A stretch of DNA of 64,000 nucleotides, taken from positions 1-64,000 of the forward strand of contig JANOSH010000038.1 of the NCBI GenBank assembly GCA_031415695.1. Direction: 5' to 3'. Every line of letters begins with the position of its first letter. Position 1 is the stretch's first letter. This DNA comes from JANOSH01 sp031415695 (lineage in GTDB: Bacteria > Actinomycetota > Acidimicrobiia > Acidimicrobiales > Ilumatobacteraceae). A program made the position numbers and the translations under genes. Below are positions 1 through 8,652 of the stretch, piece by piece. The notes under the pieces were generated by a model, which saw only the letters and a list, made by a program, of their open reading frames with translations, did not search any database and was not told the DNA's origin.

Positions 1-140
1 CACTGACCCGGCGACATCCCGAACCACGACAACCAGGACGTCAGCATCGCCGCGCCCGACAACAACCCCAACAGCGACCGACCGGACAACACCCGCCAAC
101 ACCTTGCCCAACGCCCTACTTCTTCAGGGGCAAGTAGCTA

Positions 141-183
141 GCCTTCGGCTTCGCTTGCTCCTTACCAGTCGCTTTTAGCGCTC
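141..183 (-). repeat. Gene-end repeat, copy A
   Basis: Read on the minus strand this 43-bp stretch begins five bases after the stop codon of the crotonase gene and matches a second copy at 9554-9595 in 36 of 43 aligned columns by my hand alignment. Both copies contain GAGCAAGCGA and end in GCCGAAGGC, and both follow a stop codon in the sense orientation. Short internal hairpins are possible (CGCT/AGCG and GCC/GGC). A dispersed gene-end repeat is the simplest reading; its role is unknown. Confidence 0.5.
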
Positions 184-187
184 AGCA

Positions 188-946
188 CTAGCGGCCGACG
201 AAGCGACCTGGTCGGCGCTCACCGACGGCACGTTTTCCTTCTCGTCCATCCTCGGTAGCGTTGAGGCGAGCCTGCTCTGCTGCCTCACGTTGCGTTATGT
301 CTCGAACGCGATCGCCAAGCCCGAGCCGCAGAGTGGCCTTGATCGACCGCAGCGCCAACGGCGCGTTTAGTGCCATCTCGGTGGCCAGTTCAAGCGCCCG
401 ATCCCGAACGTCGTCGAGTGACACACATTCGTCGGCGAGGCCCATTGCGACTGCTTCGTGACCTCGAAACCGGCGCGACGAATACAAGATTGTTGCTGCC
501 CGAGACGGGCCAACGAGCGCTGGGAGGGTGACGCTGAGGCCGAAGCCTTGGTGAAATCCTAGCGCCGAGAAGTTGGCGCAAAACCTTGCTTCGGAACACG
601 TGACACGAACATCGGGAACAAGGGCTAACCCAAGGCCGCCACCAATCGCCGGGCCCTGGATGGCGCCTACGATGGGAACCGTTACATCGAATAGCCGGGC
701 TGCGGCTCGGTACAGGTCGGCGGGCGAGTCGACACCACGCTCGCCGCCGCCACCCATGTCGGCACCGGCGCAAAACGACCGGCCCTCGGCACCAAGCACC
801 ACGGCCCGAACATCGAGGTCAGCGTCAAGTTCCTCCAACACGTCAGCGAGGCCACTCACCTGAGGGACGCTCAGAAAATTGTGGGGCGGCCGATTCAGCA
901 CAACTACCGCAACATGACCCTCGCGTGACACCAACAGATCGCTCAT
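188..946 (-). CDS. Enoyl-CoA hydratase/isomerase (crotonase) family protein
   Basis: A 252-residue crotonase-fold protein of normal family length, likely acting on an acyl-CoA in the cytoplasm. The oxyanion-hole segments are visible: FCAGAD at residues 58-63 and IQGPAIGGGLGLAL at 96-109. The two glutamates used by true hydratases are not found where expected: the segment that usually reads P-E-x-x-L-G reads N-F-S-A-L-G (about residues 125-130), and the later position carries Thr instead of Glu. The exact reaction is therefore open; isomerase, thioesterase or another crotonase chemistry is possible. The start is an ATG at 946. It is transcribed away from the next gene and stands alone. Confidence 0.85.
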   Translation of the reverse strand: MSDLLVSREGHVAVVVLNRPPHNFLSVPQVSGLADVLEELDADLDVRAVVLGAEGRSFCAGADMGGGGERGVDSPADLYRAAARLFDVTVPIVGAIQGPAIGGGLGLALVPDVRVTCSEARFCANFSALGFHQGFGLSVTLPALVGPSRAATILYSSRRFRGHEAVAMGLADECVSLDDVRDRALELATEMALNAPLALRSIKATLRLGLGDRVRDITQREAAEQARLNATEDGREGKRAVGERRPGRFVGR

Positions 947-987
947 TATTCGATGCTACCCACGCGTTGGCCTTGTAGTTTCAGTGC

Positions 988-1527
988 GTGACAACGATTG
1001 TGCCTGACGACAAGGACTGGACCTGGGTATTGGGCGAGCCATGCCCCGAATGCGGGTACGACTCCGACAGCACCACACGCGACAACGTTGGCGGTCTGCT
1101 TCGACACAACGTGGCGGCATGGCCAACGTTGTTGGCCGATCCCCGCGCCACTCGGCGACCGACGGAATCGATGTGGTCCGCGCTCGAATACGGCTGCCAT
1201 GTCCGTGACGTGTACCGGTTGTTTGCCGAACGCCTCGACCTCATGCTCACGAAGCTCGACCCGACGTTCGCTAACTGGGATCAGGACGCCACTGCACTCG
1301 CCGACCGCTACGATGAACAGGACCCTCAAACCGTGGCGGGCGAACTCGCTGTCGCCGGTAACGCGTTGGCCGATGCATTCGACGCTGTGTTCGGCAGCGC
1401 GTGGGGCCGCACCGGCAATCGCAGTGACGGCGCAGCCTTCACGATCGAATCGTTTGCCAAGTACCTCGTACACGACCCGTACCATCATGTGTGGGACGTC
1501 CGGTCGAGCTACAAGGCGCTCGGGTGA
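988..1527 (+). CDS. DinB-family protein
   Basis: A 179-residue protein that resembles actinobacterial DinB/YfiT four-helix proteins. It has an N-terminal E-P-C-P-E-C-G-Y-D segment, a histidine in the N-terminal helix region (LLRHNVAAWP) and a second set of histidines near the end (HDPYHHVWDV), the usual placement of metal ligands in this fold. Many family members are thiol-dependent transferases, but no substrate can be assigned here. Translation probably starts at the GTG at 988. The stop overlaps the GTG start of the DNA glycosylase gene (GTGA at 1524-1527), so the two are probably translationally coupled. Confidence 0.65.
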   Translation: MTTIVPDDKDWTWVLGEPCPECGYDSDSTTRDNVGGLLRHNVAAWPTLLADPRATRRPTESMWSALEYGCHVRDVYRLFAERLDLMLTKLDPTFANWDQDATALADRYDEQDPQTVAGELAVAGNALADAFDAVFGSAWGRTGNRSDGAAFTIESFAKYLVHDPYHHVWDVRSSYKALG

Positions 1528-2075
1528 CACTGTTTCGTTGCTTTGGCACCGGCGACGCACTCTACGAGCGTTACCACGACGAGGAATGGGGTGTTGCAGT
1601 CACCGACGAGCGCGGACTCTACGAGCGCATCTGTCTCGAACTCAGCCAGTCGGGGCTGTCGTGGATAACCATCTTGCGTAAACGCGAGAACTTTCGGGCG
1701 GCCTTCGCCAGCTTCGATCCCGAAGTCGTCGCTCAGTTCGACGGCGGCGACATCGAACGGCTCATGGGTGACGCTGGCATCGTACGCAACCGAGCCAAGA
1801 TCGAGGCGATTATCAACAACGCGCAAGTCACCATTGCACTTCGCTATTCGGGCCAAACGTTGCCCGAGCTGGTCTGGTCGTTTCAGCCCCCACCGCGTCC
1901 AGCATCAACCGAACCGCACCACGTGCAGGCCTCAACGCCCGAGTCGGTGGCTCTAGCCAAGGCGTTGAAAAAGGTTGGATTCCGATTCTTCGGACCAACT
2001 ACGGCGTACGCCGCGATGCAAGCGTGCGGTTTGGTCAACGACCACCAGCCAACGTGCCACAGGGGGGCGAGCTAG
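1524..2075 (+). CDS. tag: DNA-3-methyladenine glycosylase I
   Basis: A 183-residue base-excision-repair glycosylase that removes 3-methyladenine from alkylated DNA. Family features seen are RCFGTG at the N-terminus with the first zinc Cys, a YHDEEWG segment with the first zinc His, catalytic Glu39 in LELSQSGLSW followed by T-I-L-R-K-R-E-N-F, and the C-terminal MQACGLVNDH followed by Cys, which supply the second His/Cys zinc pair. Length matches the family (about 185-190). I chose the GTG at 1524 because it overlaps the preceding stop and puts the conserved N-terminus at residue 1; an in-frame start at 1491 would lie inside the upstream gene. Confidence 0.93.
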   Translation: MTLFRCFGTGDALYERYHDEEWGVAVTDERGLYERICLELSQSGLSWITILRKRENFRAAFASFDPEVVAQFDGGDIERLMGDAGIVRNRAKIEAIINNAQVTIALRYSGQTLPELVWSFQPPPRPASTEPHHVQASTPESVALAKALKKVGFRFFGPTTAYAAMQACGLVNDHQPTCHRGAS

Positions 2076-2120
2076 TCAACCAGCATCTTGTCTTCGGCGT
2101 CGCTCACAGCTACCGCTCGA

Positions 2121-2999
2121 CTATCGCTCCGCCATTGAGCGTTGGGCGTTTTGCCGAATGGCATCGAGCACTTCGGCCCATCGGTTCCGCGGGATATCGT
2201 GACCCATGTCGGGAAACACCAACAGGCGCGACCCAGGGATAGCCTTGGCCGTTGCCACACCGCCCGATGGCAACACCAACGGATCGACCGAACCGTGGAT
2301 AACCAGCGTGGGCACCGTGACCTTGCCAAGCGCCTCGGTTCGATTAGGGCTGGCCAAAATCGCTGCGGTCTGACGGGCGATGCCGGCCGGGCGGAAGCTG
2401 CGCGCCACACTGTGTTCGATCAACGGTCGGCTAACCGCCTCGTTGAAGGCAGGGCCGCTAATCCACCGGACCGTTGTAATCGCTTGCTCGACCGCATTAG
2501 CCAACGTTGGCTTCCTGCGGCGCGCCATCTTGACCATGAGGCTCGGGGCAATAGCACCGTGGCGTTTGTCGCCGGTATTCGACATGATCGAGGTAAGGCT
2601 TCGCACCTTTTCGGGGTGACGAATGGCGAGCGTTTGAGAAATCATGCCGCCCATCGACACGCCGACCACGTGGGCCGATGCAATGCCCAGCGCGTCGAGG
2701 AGGCCCGACGCATCGTCGGCCATATCGGTCAGCAAGTAGCCAGCGCGCGCCGGTCGGCGAAACAGCGCTCCGAGCACTGCCCGAACGGGACTAGGCGGTT
2801 TCCAGTCGAACTCCGTAGACAGCCCCATGTCGCGGTTATCGAACGTGATGACTTGGAACCCACGATCAACGAACTCGGCAATGAAATCAGGGTGCCAGTC
2901 GCTCAATTGAGCACCAAGCCCATGCACCAAAAGCAACGGCTCACCGTGGCCGTGGATTTCGTATTCGATGGTGATTCCGTTGGCGGCAACCGAGGACAT
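2121..2999 (-). CDS. Alpha/beta hydrolase
   Basis: A 292-residue alpha/beta-hydrolase fold enzyme. Visible elements are the oxyanion HG motif (VHGLGAQLSDW), the nucleophile elbow GVSMGG, a late acid in HGSVDPLV and the catalytic His in MGHDIP. It resembles lipid or polyketide ester hydrolases of the Rv-type alpha/beta family; the substrate is unknown. The ATG at 2999 gives a sensible N-terminus (MSSVAANGITIEYEIHG); an in-frame ATG at 3059 would run into the divergent SDR gene. It is convergent with tag and divergent from the SDR gene, with a 51-bp intergenic space between the two starts. Confidence 0.85.
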   Translation of the reverse strand: MSSVAANGITIEYEIHGHGEPLLLVHGLGAQLSDWHPDFIAEFVDRGFQVITFDNRDMGLSTEFDWKPPSPVRAVLGALFRRPARAGYLLTDMADDASGLLDALGIASAHVVGVSMGGMISQTLAIRHPEKVRSLTSIMSNTGDKRHGAIAPSLMVKMARRRKPTLANAVEQAITTVRWISGPAFNEAVSRPLIEHSVARSFRPAGIARQTAAILASPNRTEALGKVTVPTLVIHGSVDPLVLPSGGVATAKAIPGSRLLVFPDMGHDIPRNRWAEVLDAIRQNAQRSMAER

Positions 3000-3050
3000 A
3001 GCCACTATTCTAGTTGCGGTGCGTTGGGAATGGTGCCCTACGCTCCCGAC

Positions 3051-3782
3051 ATGAGTCATATCGACGGCAAGATTGCCATTGTTACGGGCGCGGTCCGGGG
3101 GTTGGGGGCAGCCTACGCCGTGGCGTTAAGTGATGCTGGCGCAACCGTGATCACGTGCGATGTTCAGCCGGGTTGCGATGCCATCGTTGACGTCGCCGAT
3201 GGCGATGCAATCAAAGCGTTCGTCGACGAGGTGGTCGCCGCTCACGGGCCGATCGGGATCCTGATTGCCAACGCCGGGGTCTGTAAGTTCACGAATCCGC
3301 TCGACCCGTGGGAGCAGGCCGAAGCCGATTTCGACTTCCACATCGGCACCAACCTGCGAGGCCTGTATCTCACCGGTCGAGCGGTGTTACCCAGCATGGT
3401 GGGTAACGGCGGGGGCCATCTGGTGCTCATCTGCACCGACCACACCTGTCGCCCCGACGATTGGCCCTACACCGGCGGCACGCTCGATTCCTACGATGCG
3501 TCGAAGTGGGGTGTGCTGGGCCTCACCACGTCGTGGGCTAGTGCGCTCGCGCCCAAAGGCGTGCGGGTAAACGCTGTGTCGATGGGAGCCACCGACACCG
3601 AGATGTTGCGGAGCTTTATCCGCACAACAACGGGTAAGGACCCTACCGCCGAGGTAGCCGCAACATGGATGCAGCCCGAACAGATTGCCGCACTCGTGGT
3701 CGAGCTTGTAGAGGAGGGCCCGACTGGCCGCACGGGAACCAATATCCCGGTCATTGTCGGGCGGCCAATAGCACTGCCGTAG
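3051..3782 (+). CDS. Short-chain dehydrogenase/reductase (SDR)
   Basis: A 243-residue classical SDR, an NAD(P)-dependent oxidoreductase. The cofactor motif TGAVRGLG is near residue 12, NAG follows in the fourth strand, and the catalytic Tyr/Lys are in YDASK. The usual catalytic Ser in the strand-5 segment (I-S-S) reads I-C-T here, so a Thr may stand in for Ser. There is also a longer loop between that strand and the Tyr than in most members. It ends with the family-typical G-T-N-I-P-V segment. The start at ATG 3051 follows directly from the conserved N-terminal spacing. The substrate is not predictable. Confidence 0.88.
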   Translation: MSHIDGKIAIVTGAVRGLGAAYAVALSDAGATVITCDVQPGCDAIVDVADGDAIKAFVDEVVAAHGPIGILIANAGVCKFTNPLDPWEQAEADFDFHIGTNLRGLYLTGRAVLPSMVGNGGGHLVLICTDHTCRPDDWPYTGGTLDSYDASKWGVLGLTTSWASALAPKGVRVNAVSMGATDTEMLRSFIRTTTGKDPTAEVAATWMQPEQIAALVVELVEEGPTGRTGTNIPVIVGRPIALP

Positions 3783-3786
3783 CCGA

Positions 3787-4235
3787 CTAGATCGCGGGCC
3801 GAATCGCCAGAGCGATGACGCCAGGCACCACCGTTTTGGCTACCGCGCGGGTTGCGGTGTCGAACACACTCAGATCCCTCTCGTCATCAATGAAGTACAA
3901 CGCAGAACTGTCGGGCGCCCAGACTGTCGGCCGAGAAAATGCGTTGCCCGTCTGTCGCACCGGCGCATCACCGAACTGTTTGCGACTTCCATCGGACAGG
4001 TCGATGACCTGACCAGTCTCGGTCGACCTCAATGTTTTCCTCGTCGATGTCCAGCACCCGTAGAGCGCCCGAGTCACCGACCAGGACGACGCCCTCACTT
4101 TGTGGGGATCAGGCGGTCGAATTGATAGGGCTGCCTAACCGCGGTAACCACTGTCGAACCGTTGGCAAGGTTGATGCGCCACAACTGGTCCTCAGCGAGA
4201 ACGAACAGTTCGCCCGGAACGCTGTGACAGACCTG
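3787..4235 (-). pseudogene. Decayed copy of the adjacent beta-propeller gene
   Basis: This minus-strand stretch directly follows the stop of the intact gene at 4236-5561 and holds a broken paralogue. Reading from 4220 downward, the first piece (LFVLAEDQLWRINLANGS onward) matches an internal blade of the intact protein at roughly 70 percent identity by eye. It hits a TGA near 4110 and continues in another frame as EGVVLVGDSGALRVL, again matching the intact protein. After D-W-S-G it jumps, in yet another frame, to the C-terminal part (VIDLSDGS then SALYFIDDERDLSVFDTAT). So there is at least one frameshift and an internal deletion that removed the middle of the protein. The divergence indicates an old tandem duplication, not a recent one. 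Confidence 0.8.
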
Positions 4236-5561
4236 CTATGCAGCGACGGCTCGAATCGACACGGCCCTCACCCCGGGCACCACAGTTTTGACCGCTACTC
4301 GGGTGGCGGTGTCGAACACGCTCAAGTCGCTGTCGTCATCAATGAAGTACAGAGCAGAACTGTCGGGTGTCCAGACCATCGGCCGCCGAAAGGTGTCCTG
4401 CTGCTGTCCCGACGCTACTGTCAAGTGCTGGCTGCTGCCGTTCGACAGATCGACAACACGGGTTCCGAACGTGGAGTTGACTGCCACCCAACGACCATCG
4501 TGCGAAATCGTGCCGGGGAAAAACTCCCCCATCGAGACCAGGTTGGCATCGACGGACCGTTCCTCGCCAGTATCGCGGTTGAGCTGCGACGTCGTACAGA
4601 CATGAACGTCGTCGCAGTCGGTCACCAACCAGTGATTCACGCCGGCAGCTACCAGCATCCCTCGTGTCACCCGGCGTATCCCGCGTTGGGTAACGAGATA
4701 GTTACCGCCGTTGCCACTGACCAGCAAGTTTCCGCGGTCGTCGCCGCTCCAGGGATATAGCTCGAAAGCCGGAAGCAACGCAATGGTGGTGAGCCCATCG
4801 AGCGAGCCCAAGCGAAAATGCACCGTGGGTCGTGTCGATGTCAACGTCGCCGGAGCAGCCGCGACCTCGCCTCGCCACAGCCACGTTGTTTCCGGTGGTC
4901 CGGGGAACGGACCCAAACCCGACCAATGTCGATGTACCTCGACCTCTTCACCGTCGCCGTCACGCACCAGCAGCACCCCATTGTTACCGGCTAAGACGGC
5001 ACCTTCGTTCGTTGGTAACACCCGATTGTATCGATACGGCTGCTCGATGGCCGTAACCACAGTCGAGCCGTTGGAAAGGTTGATTCGCCACAACTGATCC
5101 TCGGAAAGCACGAATAGATCACCCGTCGATCTCGTGATAAACGAGCTCAACACAACGTTCGAACGGGCTGGCCGAATTGGCGGCTGAACACTTGGCCCCG
5201 TGCTGGCTGTCGGCGTGAAGTTGGACTCATCGGCTGTGGTCGTCACTGGAAGCGACGTCGATGACGTCGGTGACGATGAGGTCAGTGACGATGATGTTGA
5301 TGACGGTGGCTTGCTGATGACTTGGGACGAGCGGTCGAAACGGCTGGCCACGAAAAGCACCGCAACTACTGCGCCAAGAATCGTTGCCTTGCGGTTTGGG
5401 CGCCATCGCCGTGGCGGTGCGTTCACTGCGCCAGGAGCGACGGCTGGTGGCGGCGCGAGCGGCAACAACTCGATCAACGGCTCGTCGTTACGGTGGCTGG
5501 CCACGATGTCTAGTTGAGCACACAACCCGATGCGGTTATAGGCCAACCCGTACGATCGCAC
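4236..5561 (-). CDS. Membrane-anchored beta-propeller-like protein
   Basis: Up to 441 residues. A short cytoplasmic N-terminus ends in a basic stretch (RRWRPNRK), followed by one transmembrane helix (about 60-75) and a Ser/Thr-rich linker (about 85-120) typical of an extracytoplasmic tether. The rest contains repeated short segments such as DLFVLSEDQLWRINL and SALYFIDDDSDLSVFD, with the hydrophobic strand pattern of a WD40/PD40-like beta-propeller. No catalytic motif was recognised; a binding or sensory role outside the cell is an inference. The start is uncertain: GTG at 5561 lies 3 bp from the divergent oxidoreductase gene, and a GTG at 5504 is an alternative. A broken paralogue lies immediately downstream. 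Confidence 0.7.
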   Translation of the reverse strand: MRSYGLAYNRIGLCAQLDIVASHRNDEPLIELLPLAPPPAVAPGAVNAPPRRWRPNRKATILGAVVAVLFVASRFDRSSQVISKPPSSTSSSLTSSSPTSSTSLPVTTTADESNFTPTASTGPSVQPPIRPARSNVVLSSFITRSTGDLFVLSEDQLWRINLSNGSTVVTAIEQPYRYNRVLPTNEGAVLAGNNGVLLVRDGDGEEVEVHRHWSGLGPFPGPPETTWLWRGEVAAAPATLTSTRPTVHFRLGSLDGLTTIALLPAFELYPWSGDDRGNLLVSGNGGNYLVTQRGIRRVTRGMLVAAGVNHWLVTDCDDVHVCTTSQLNRDTGEERSVDANLVSMGEFFPGTISHDGRWVAVNSTFGTRVVDLSNGSSQHLTVASGQQQDTFRRPMVWTPDSSALYFIDDDSDLSVFDTATRVAVKTVVPGVRAVSIRAVAA

Positions 5562-5563
5562 GA

Positions 5564-6601
5564 ATGGACGTTGGCTTACTGTCGCTCGGGGACCTCATGA
5601 CCGACCCGGTCACCGGTATTCGTCGAACGGCCGTCCAACGCCACCGCAGCCTGGTCGACCAAGCGGTACTGGCCGAGCAGGTCGGCTTCACCAGCGTGCA
5701 TCTCGGCGAGCATCACTTCTGCGACTACATCGTGTCGGCACCGGCGGTGGTGTTGGCCGCAATTGCGGAGCGCACGACGACGTTGAAACTGTCGACCGGG
5801 GTCACGCTTGGCGTCAACCTCGACCCGGTTCGAATCGCCGAGGACTACGCCACTGTCGACGTCTTGTCGAACGGCCGCGTAGAGCCGGTGATCGGCCGCG
5901 GTACGTTCTTTCCCCACACGTTCGACGCCTTCGGACAAGACCCGCGCGACGCCAAGGACGTATTTGCCGAGAATGTGGAACTGCTGTGCCGACTGTGGCG
6001 CGAGGAGAACGTCACATGGACGGGGTCGTTTCGGTCGCCCGTAACTGAGCTGACAACCCAGCCTCGCCCTGTCAATAGCACCGGTCCCGCCATGTGGATC
6101 GGCGGTGGCGTGTCGATGGAATCAGTCGACCTGGCGGCACGGTTGGGTTTGCGGCTCATGCTACCTACTGTGTTCGGCACGCTCGAGATGTTCCGTCCGG
6201 CTGTCGACCGCTACCTCGAACAGTGGGAGGCGTCTGGTCGTAACCCGGCCGATCGGCACATTGGTTCATGCAACCATTGCTTCGTCCATCCAACCAACGC
6301 CCGAGCCACGTGGGAGCCGAGATATCGCGCCTACATCGAGTGGGTCAATGACCTTGTTCGAACGTCAACCAAAGGCGTGTCGGGTGGTCTCGGGCATTTC
6401 GACTTCGATCGCCTCACCGCCAATACCGCGCTGTGCGGAACGGTCGACGAGGTGGTCGACCGTATGGGAGTGATGGCCGAGACGCTCCATCTCGACACCC
6501 AGATTCTCATGTTCGACATGGGCGGCCTACCCGACGAGGAACTGTACGACGTGATAGCTCGAGTCGGTAACGAGATGATTCCTCAGCTCGCCAGTATGTG
6601 A
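5564..6601 (+). CDS. LLM-class flavin-dependent oxidoreductase (luciferase-like)
   Basis: A 345-residue bacterial-luciferase-like TIM-barrel monooxygenase using reduced FMN or F420. The family opening MDVGLLSLGDLMTDP, the early V-H-L-G-E-H-H-F segment, TTLKLSTGVTLG, the R-I-A-E-D-Y segment and V-I-G-R-G in the middle of the barrel are all present. The substrate is unknown. The start at ATG 5564 is preferred because it gives the conserved N-terminus; the reading frame is open further upstream but only across the divergent gene. Only 2 bp separate its start from the latest possible start of the neighbouring divergent gene. Confidence 0.87.
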   Translation: MDVGLLSLGDLMTDPVTGIRRTAVQRHRSLVDQAVLAEQVGFTSVHLGEHHFCDYIVSAPAVVLAAIAERTTTLKLSTGVTLGVNLDPVRIAEDYATVDVLSNGRVEPVIGRGTFFPHTFDAFGQDPRDAKDVFAENVELLCRLWREENVTWTGSFRSPVTELTTQPRPVNSTGPAMWIGGGVSMESVDLAARLGLRLMLPTVFGTLEMFRPAVDRYLEQWEASGRNPADRHIGSCNHCFVHPTNARATWEPRYRAYIEWVNDLVRTSTKGVSGGLGHFDFDRLTANTALCGTVDEVVDRMGVMAETLHLDTQILMFDMGGLPDEELYDVIARVGNEMIPQLASM

Positions 6602-6620
6602 AAGAGTAAGGATTTGTAGG

Positions 6621-6634
6621 GCGGCGCAAGCCGC
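6621..6634 (+). other. Hairpin with GCAA loop in permease leader
   Basis: GCGGC and GCCGC (perfect 5-bp arms) close a GCAA tetraloop 16 bases before the permease start. The GNRA-type loop is stable and could influence translation of the downstream gene. No known riboswitch class was recognised in this short leader. Confidence 0.35.
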
Positions 6635-6649
6635 AGAACCGGGGGAATC

Positions 6650-8224
6650 ATGAGTGTGATCGAGAAGGGTCCTTCTATGGCCGACAAGGGCTTGAAGGGA
6701 GGATCACTTGGTCTAATCGCCGTCATCGTCATTGGCGTCGCCTCTACCGCACCCGGCTACAGCCTGGCCGCTGGCATTGGCGGCATCGCCGGTGAAGTCG
6801 GTGTCAAAGCACCGTTCATCATGTTGTTCGCGTTCGTACCAATGGGCTGTATCGCCGCCGCATTCTACTATCTGAACAAGGCCGACCCCGACTGCGGCAC
6901 CAACTTCACCTGGGGGGTTCGGTCGTTCGGCCCGAAAACCGGTTGGATCGCAGGGTGGGGTTGCATCATTGCCGACCTCATCATCATGCCTAACCTTGCC
7001 GGCATCTCAGGCCAATACCTCGTCTTGCTCTTCAACGAGAAGGCGGCCGAAAACATCTATCTCACCACAGCCATCGGCATCATCTTCATTGTGGCCATGA
7101 CATGGATCTGCTGGAAGGGCATTGAGTTATCCGCTCGTTCGCAGGTGCTGCTACTCGGAACCGAATTGGTGATTCTTGCCACCTTTGCCATCGTCGCCCT
7201 GGCCAAGGGCATTAGTGGAACCACCGAGGTCGCCGACTTCGAGGGCGTCGAAAAGACCTACCAATCGGTGAAACCGAGCTTGTCGTGGCTTTCACCATCA
7301 GGTGTATCTGCCAGTGCAATAGTCGCTGGCCTCGTGGTTGCCGTGTTCGCCTACTGGGGTTGGGACACCTGCGTATCGGTCAACGAAGAATCCGAAGATT
7401 CCAGTCGTACTCCGGGCATTGCGGCAGTCATCTCGACGTTCGTGCTGCTCGGCATTTACCTCATCACATCGTTCGGCGCAGTCTCCCTGCTGGGTCCTGA
7501 GTTCATCGTCGACAACGGTGACGATGCCATCTACGCCCTCGGCAAGGTCGCACTGCCTACCATCTTTCTGAAATTCCTGATTATTGCCGTGCTCACATCC
7601 GCGGCGGCGTCGTGCCAAACAACGATCCTGCCTGCTACCCGCACCATGCTCTCCATGGGTTCGCACGGAGCGGCTCCACCCGTTCTCGCACGCATCAATC
7701 GCAAACAGCTCACCCCAGATTTCAGTACCTGGCTCTTCGGATTCGGCTCGATTGCCTGGTACCTGCTCCTCGTCGTGATTAGCCATAACACCGCGACCGA
7801 TGCCTATAGCGCATCCATCGCTGCTGTGGGTATGGCCATTGCGTTGTACTACGGAGTGTCGGGCTTTTCGTGCATCTGGTACTACCGTCGATGGCTCTTC
7901 AAGTCAGCGAAAAACCTCCTTCTGATTGGCCTACTCCCGCTCTTTGGCGGCGTCGTGCTCATCTACGTGTTCGTAAAAACACTCATCGATGCCTACGACT
8001 CCGAATATGCGCCTGGCACTCTGTTCGGTATTGGCACGGTGCTGGTCATCGGCACGTTCCTGCTGCTACTTGGCGTCCCGCTGATGTTGTGGTGCAGTAA
8101 GAAATATCCGACGTTCTTCACGTATCGACCCGACCCTGCCGCCGTTGTGAAGGACCCGAACGCCGATGACACACTGGCCGCACCGCTCGGCACATACACA
8201 AAGGAGAACCCCAATGGCCGGTGA
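6650..8224 (+). CDS. APC-family amino acid permease
   Basis: A 524-residue polytopic membrane protein of the amino acid-polyamine-organocation family, with about twelve hydrophobic segments. The first helix region carries the family pattern SLGLIAVIVIGVASTAPGYS, close to the unwound TM1 that binds substrate in this family, and a conserved E-E-S-E-D motif follows TM6. It probably imports an amino acid or amine by proton symport. ATG 6650 and ATG 6677 are both possible starts; GGGGG upstream of 6650 is a weak ribosome site. Its last codons overlap the start of the universal stress protein gene by 11 bp, so the two proteins are co-produced. Confidence 0.88.
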   Translation: MSVIEKGPSMADKGLKGGSLGLIAVIVIGVASTAPGYSLAAGIGGIAGEVGVKAPFIMLFAFVPMGCIAAAFYYLNKADPDCGTNFTWGVRSFGPKTGWIAGWGCIIADLIIMPNLAGISGQYLVLLFNEKAAENIYLTTAIGIIFIVAMTWICWKGIELSARSQVLLLGTELVILATFAIVALAKGISGTTEVADFEGVEKTYQSVKPSLSWLSPSGVSASAIVAGLVVAVFAYWGWDTCVSVNEESEDSSRTPGIAAVISTFVLLGIYLITSFGAVSLLGPEFIVDNGDDAIYALGKVALPTIFLKFLIIAVLTSAAASCQTTILPATRTMLSMGSHGAAPPVLARINRKQLTPDFSTWLFGFGSIAWYLLLVVISHNTATDAYSASIAAVGMAIALYYGVSGFSCIWYYRRWLFKSAKNLLLIGLLPLFGGVVLIYVFVKTLIDAYDSEYAPGTLFGIGTVLVIGTFLLLLGVPLMLWCSKKYPTFFTYRPDPAAVVKDPNADDTLAAPLGTYTKENPNGR

Positions 8225-8642
8225 CATTGTTGTAGGGATCGGCGGCGATGGAAGCGGCACCGCCGCCGCACTCGCGGCCGCACGAATCGCCAACTTCATG
8301 GGTCGCCCGATAGTTCTCGTCTTTGGTTACGAGCCCACTGTCATGGGTGGTCCGCGGGGCGGGCTTCGTGAGGAAATCGAGGCCATTGGCCACGAAGCGA
8401 CAGCTCACGTAGCCAACGCCATCAAGGCCCAATTTCCCGACGTGCATGTCGACATCGAACTGGTGCAGCAACGCCCGGTCGAGAGCCTCATTGCCGTGGC
8501 TGCCCTGCGCGACGCCGAGGTCATTGTGGTCGGCCACGGTGGCCAAGGCCCCATGGCCGGGGCCTTACTGGGCAGCATCACGTACGAGATCGTGCATCGT
8601 TCGCCCCATCCCGTGCTCGTCGTTCCCAACGTCGACAACTAG
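8214..8642 (+). CDS. Universal stress protein (UspA family)
   Basis: A 142-residue UspA-domain protein. The strand-1 segment DIVVGIGGDGSG and the C-terminal nucleotide-binding pattern G-x2-G-x9-G-S (in GHGGQGPMAGALLGS, followed by H-P-V-L-V-V-P) mark it as an ATP-binding type. ATG 8214 is preferred because AAGGAG sits 7 bases upstream. The overlap with the permease gene suggests the Usp regulates or senses the state of that transporter, as found for other permease-Usp pairs; this is inference from context. Confidence 0.9.
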   Translation: MAGDIVVGIGGDGSGTAAALAAARIANFMGRPIVLVFGYEPTVMGGPRGGLREEIEAIGHEATAHVANAIKAQFPDVHVDIELVQQRPVESLIAVAALRDAEVIVVGHGGQGPMAGALLGSITYEIVHRSPHPVLVVPNVDN

Positions 8643-8652
8643 CCCCATGTTT

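Noticed and set aside
1..140. Possible N-terminal fragment of a membrane protein on the minus strand (hydrophobic run beginning near 110) or a C-terminal fragment on the plus strand
   Set aside because: Both frames are short, low-complexity and cut by the window end; neither shows a recognisable motif.
2142..3050. Long plus-strand extension of the SDR frame
   Set aside because: It is antisense to the alpha/beta hydrolase gene and has His/Arg-rich composition; the SDR fold starts at 3051.
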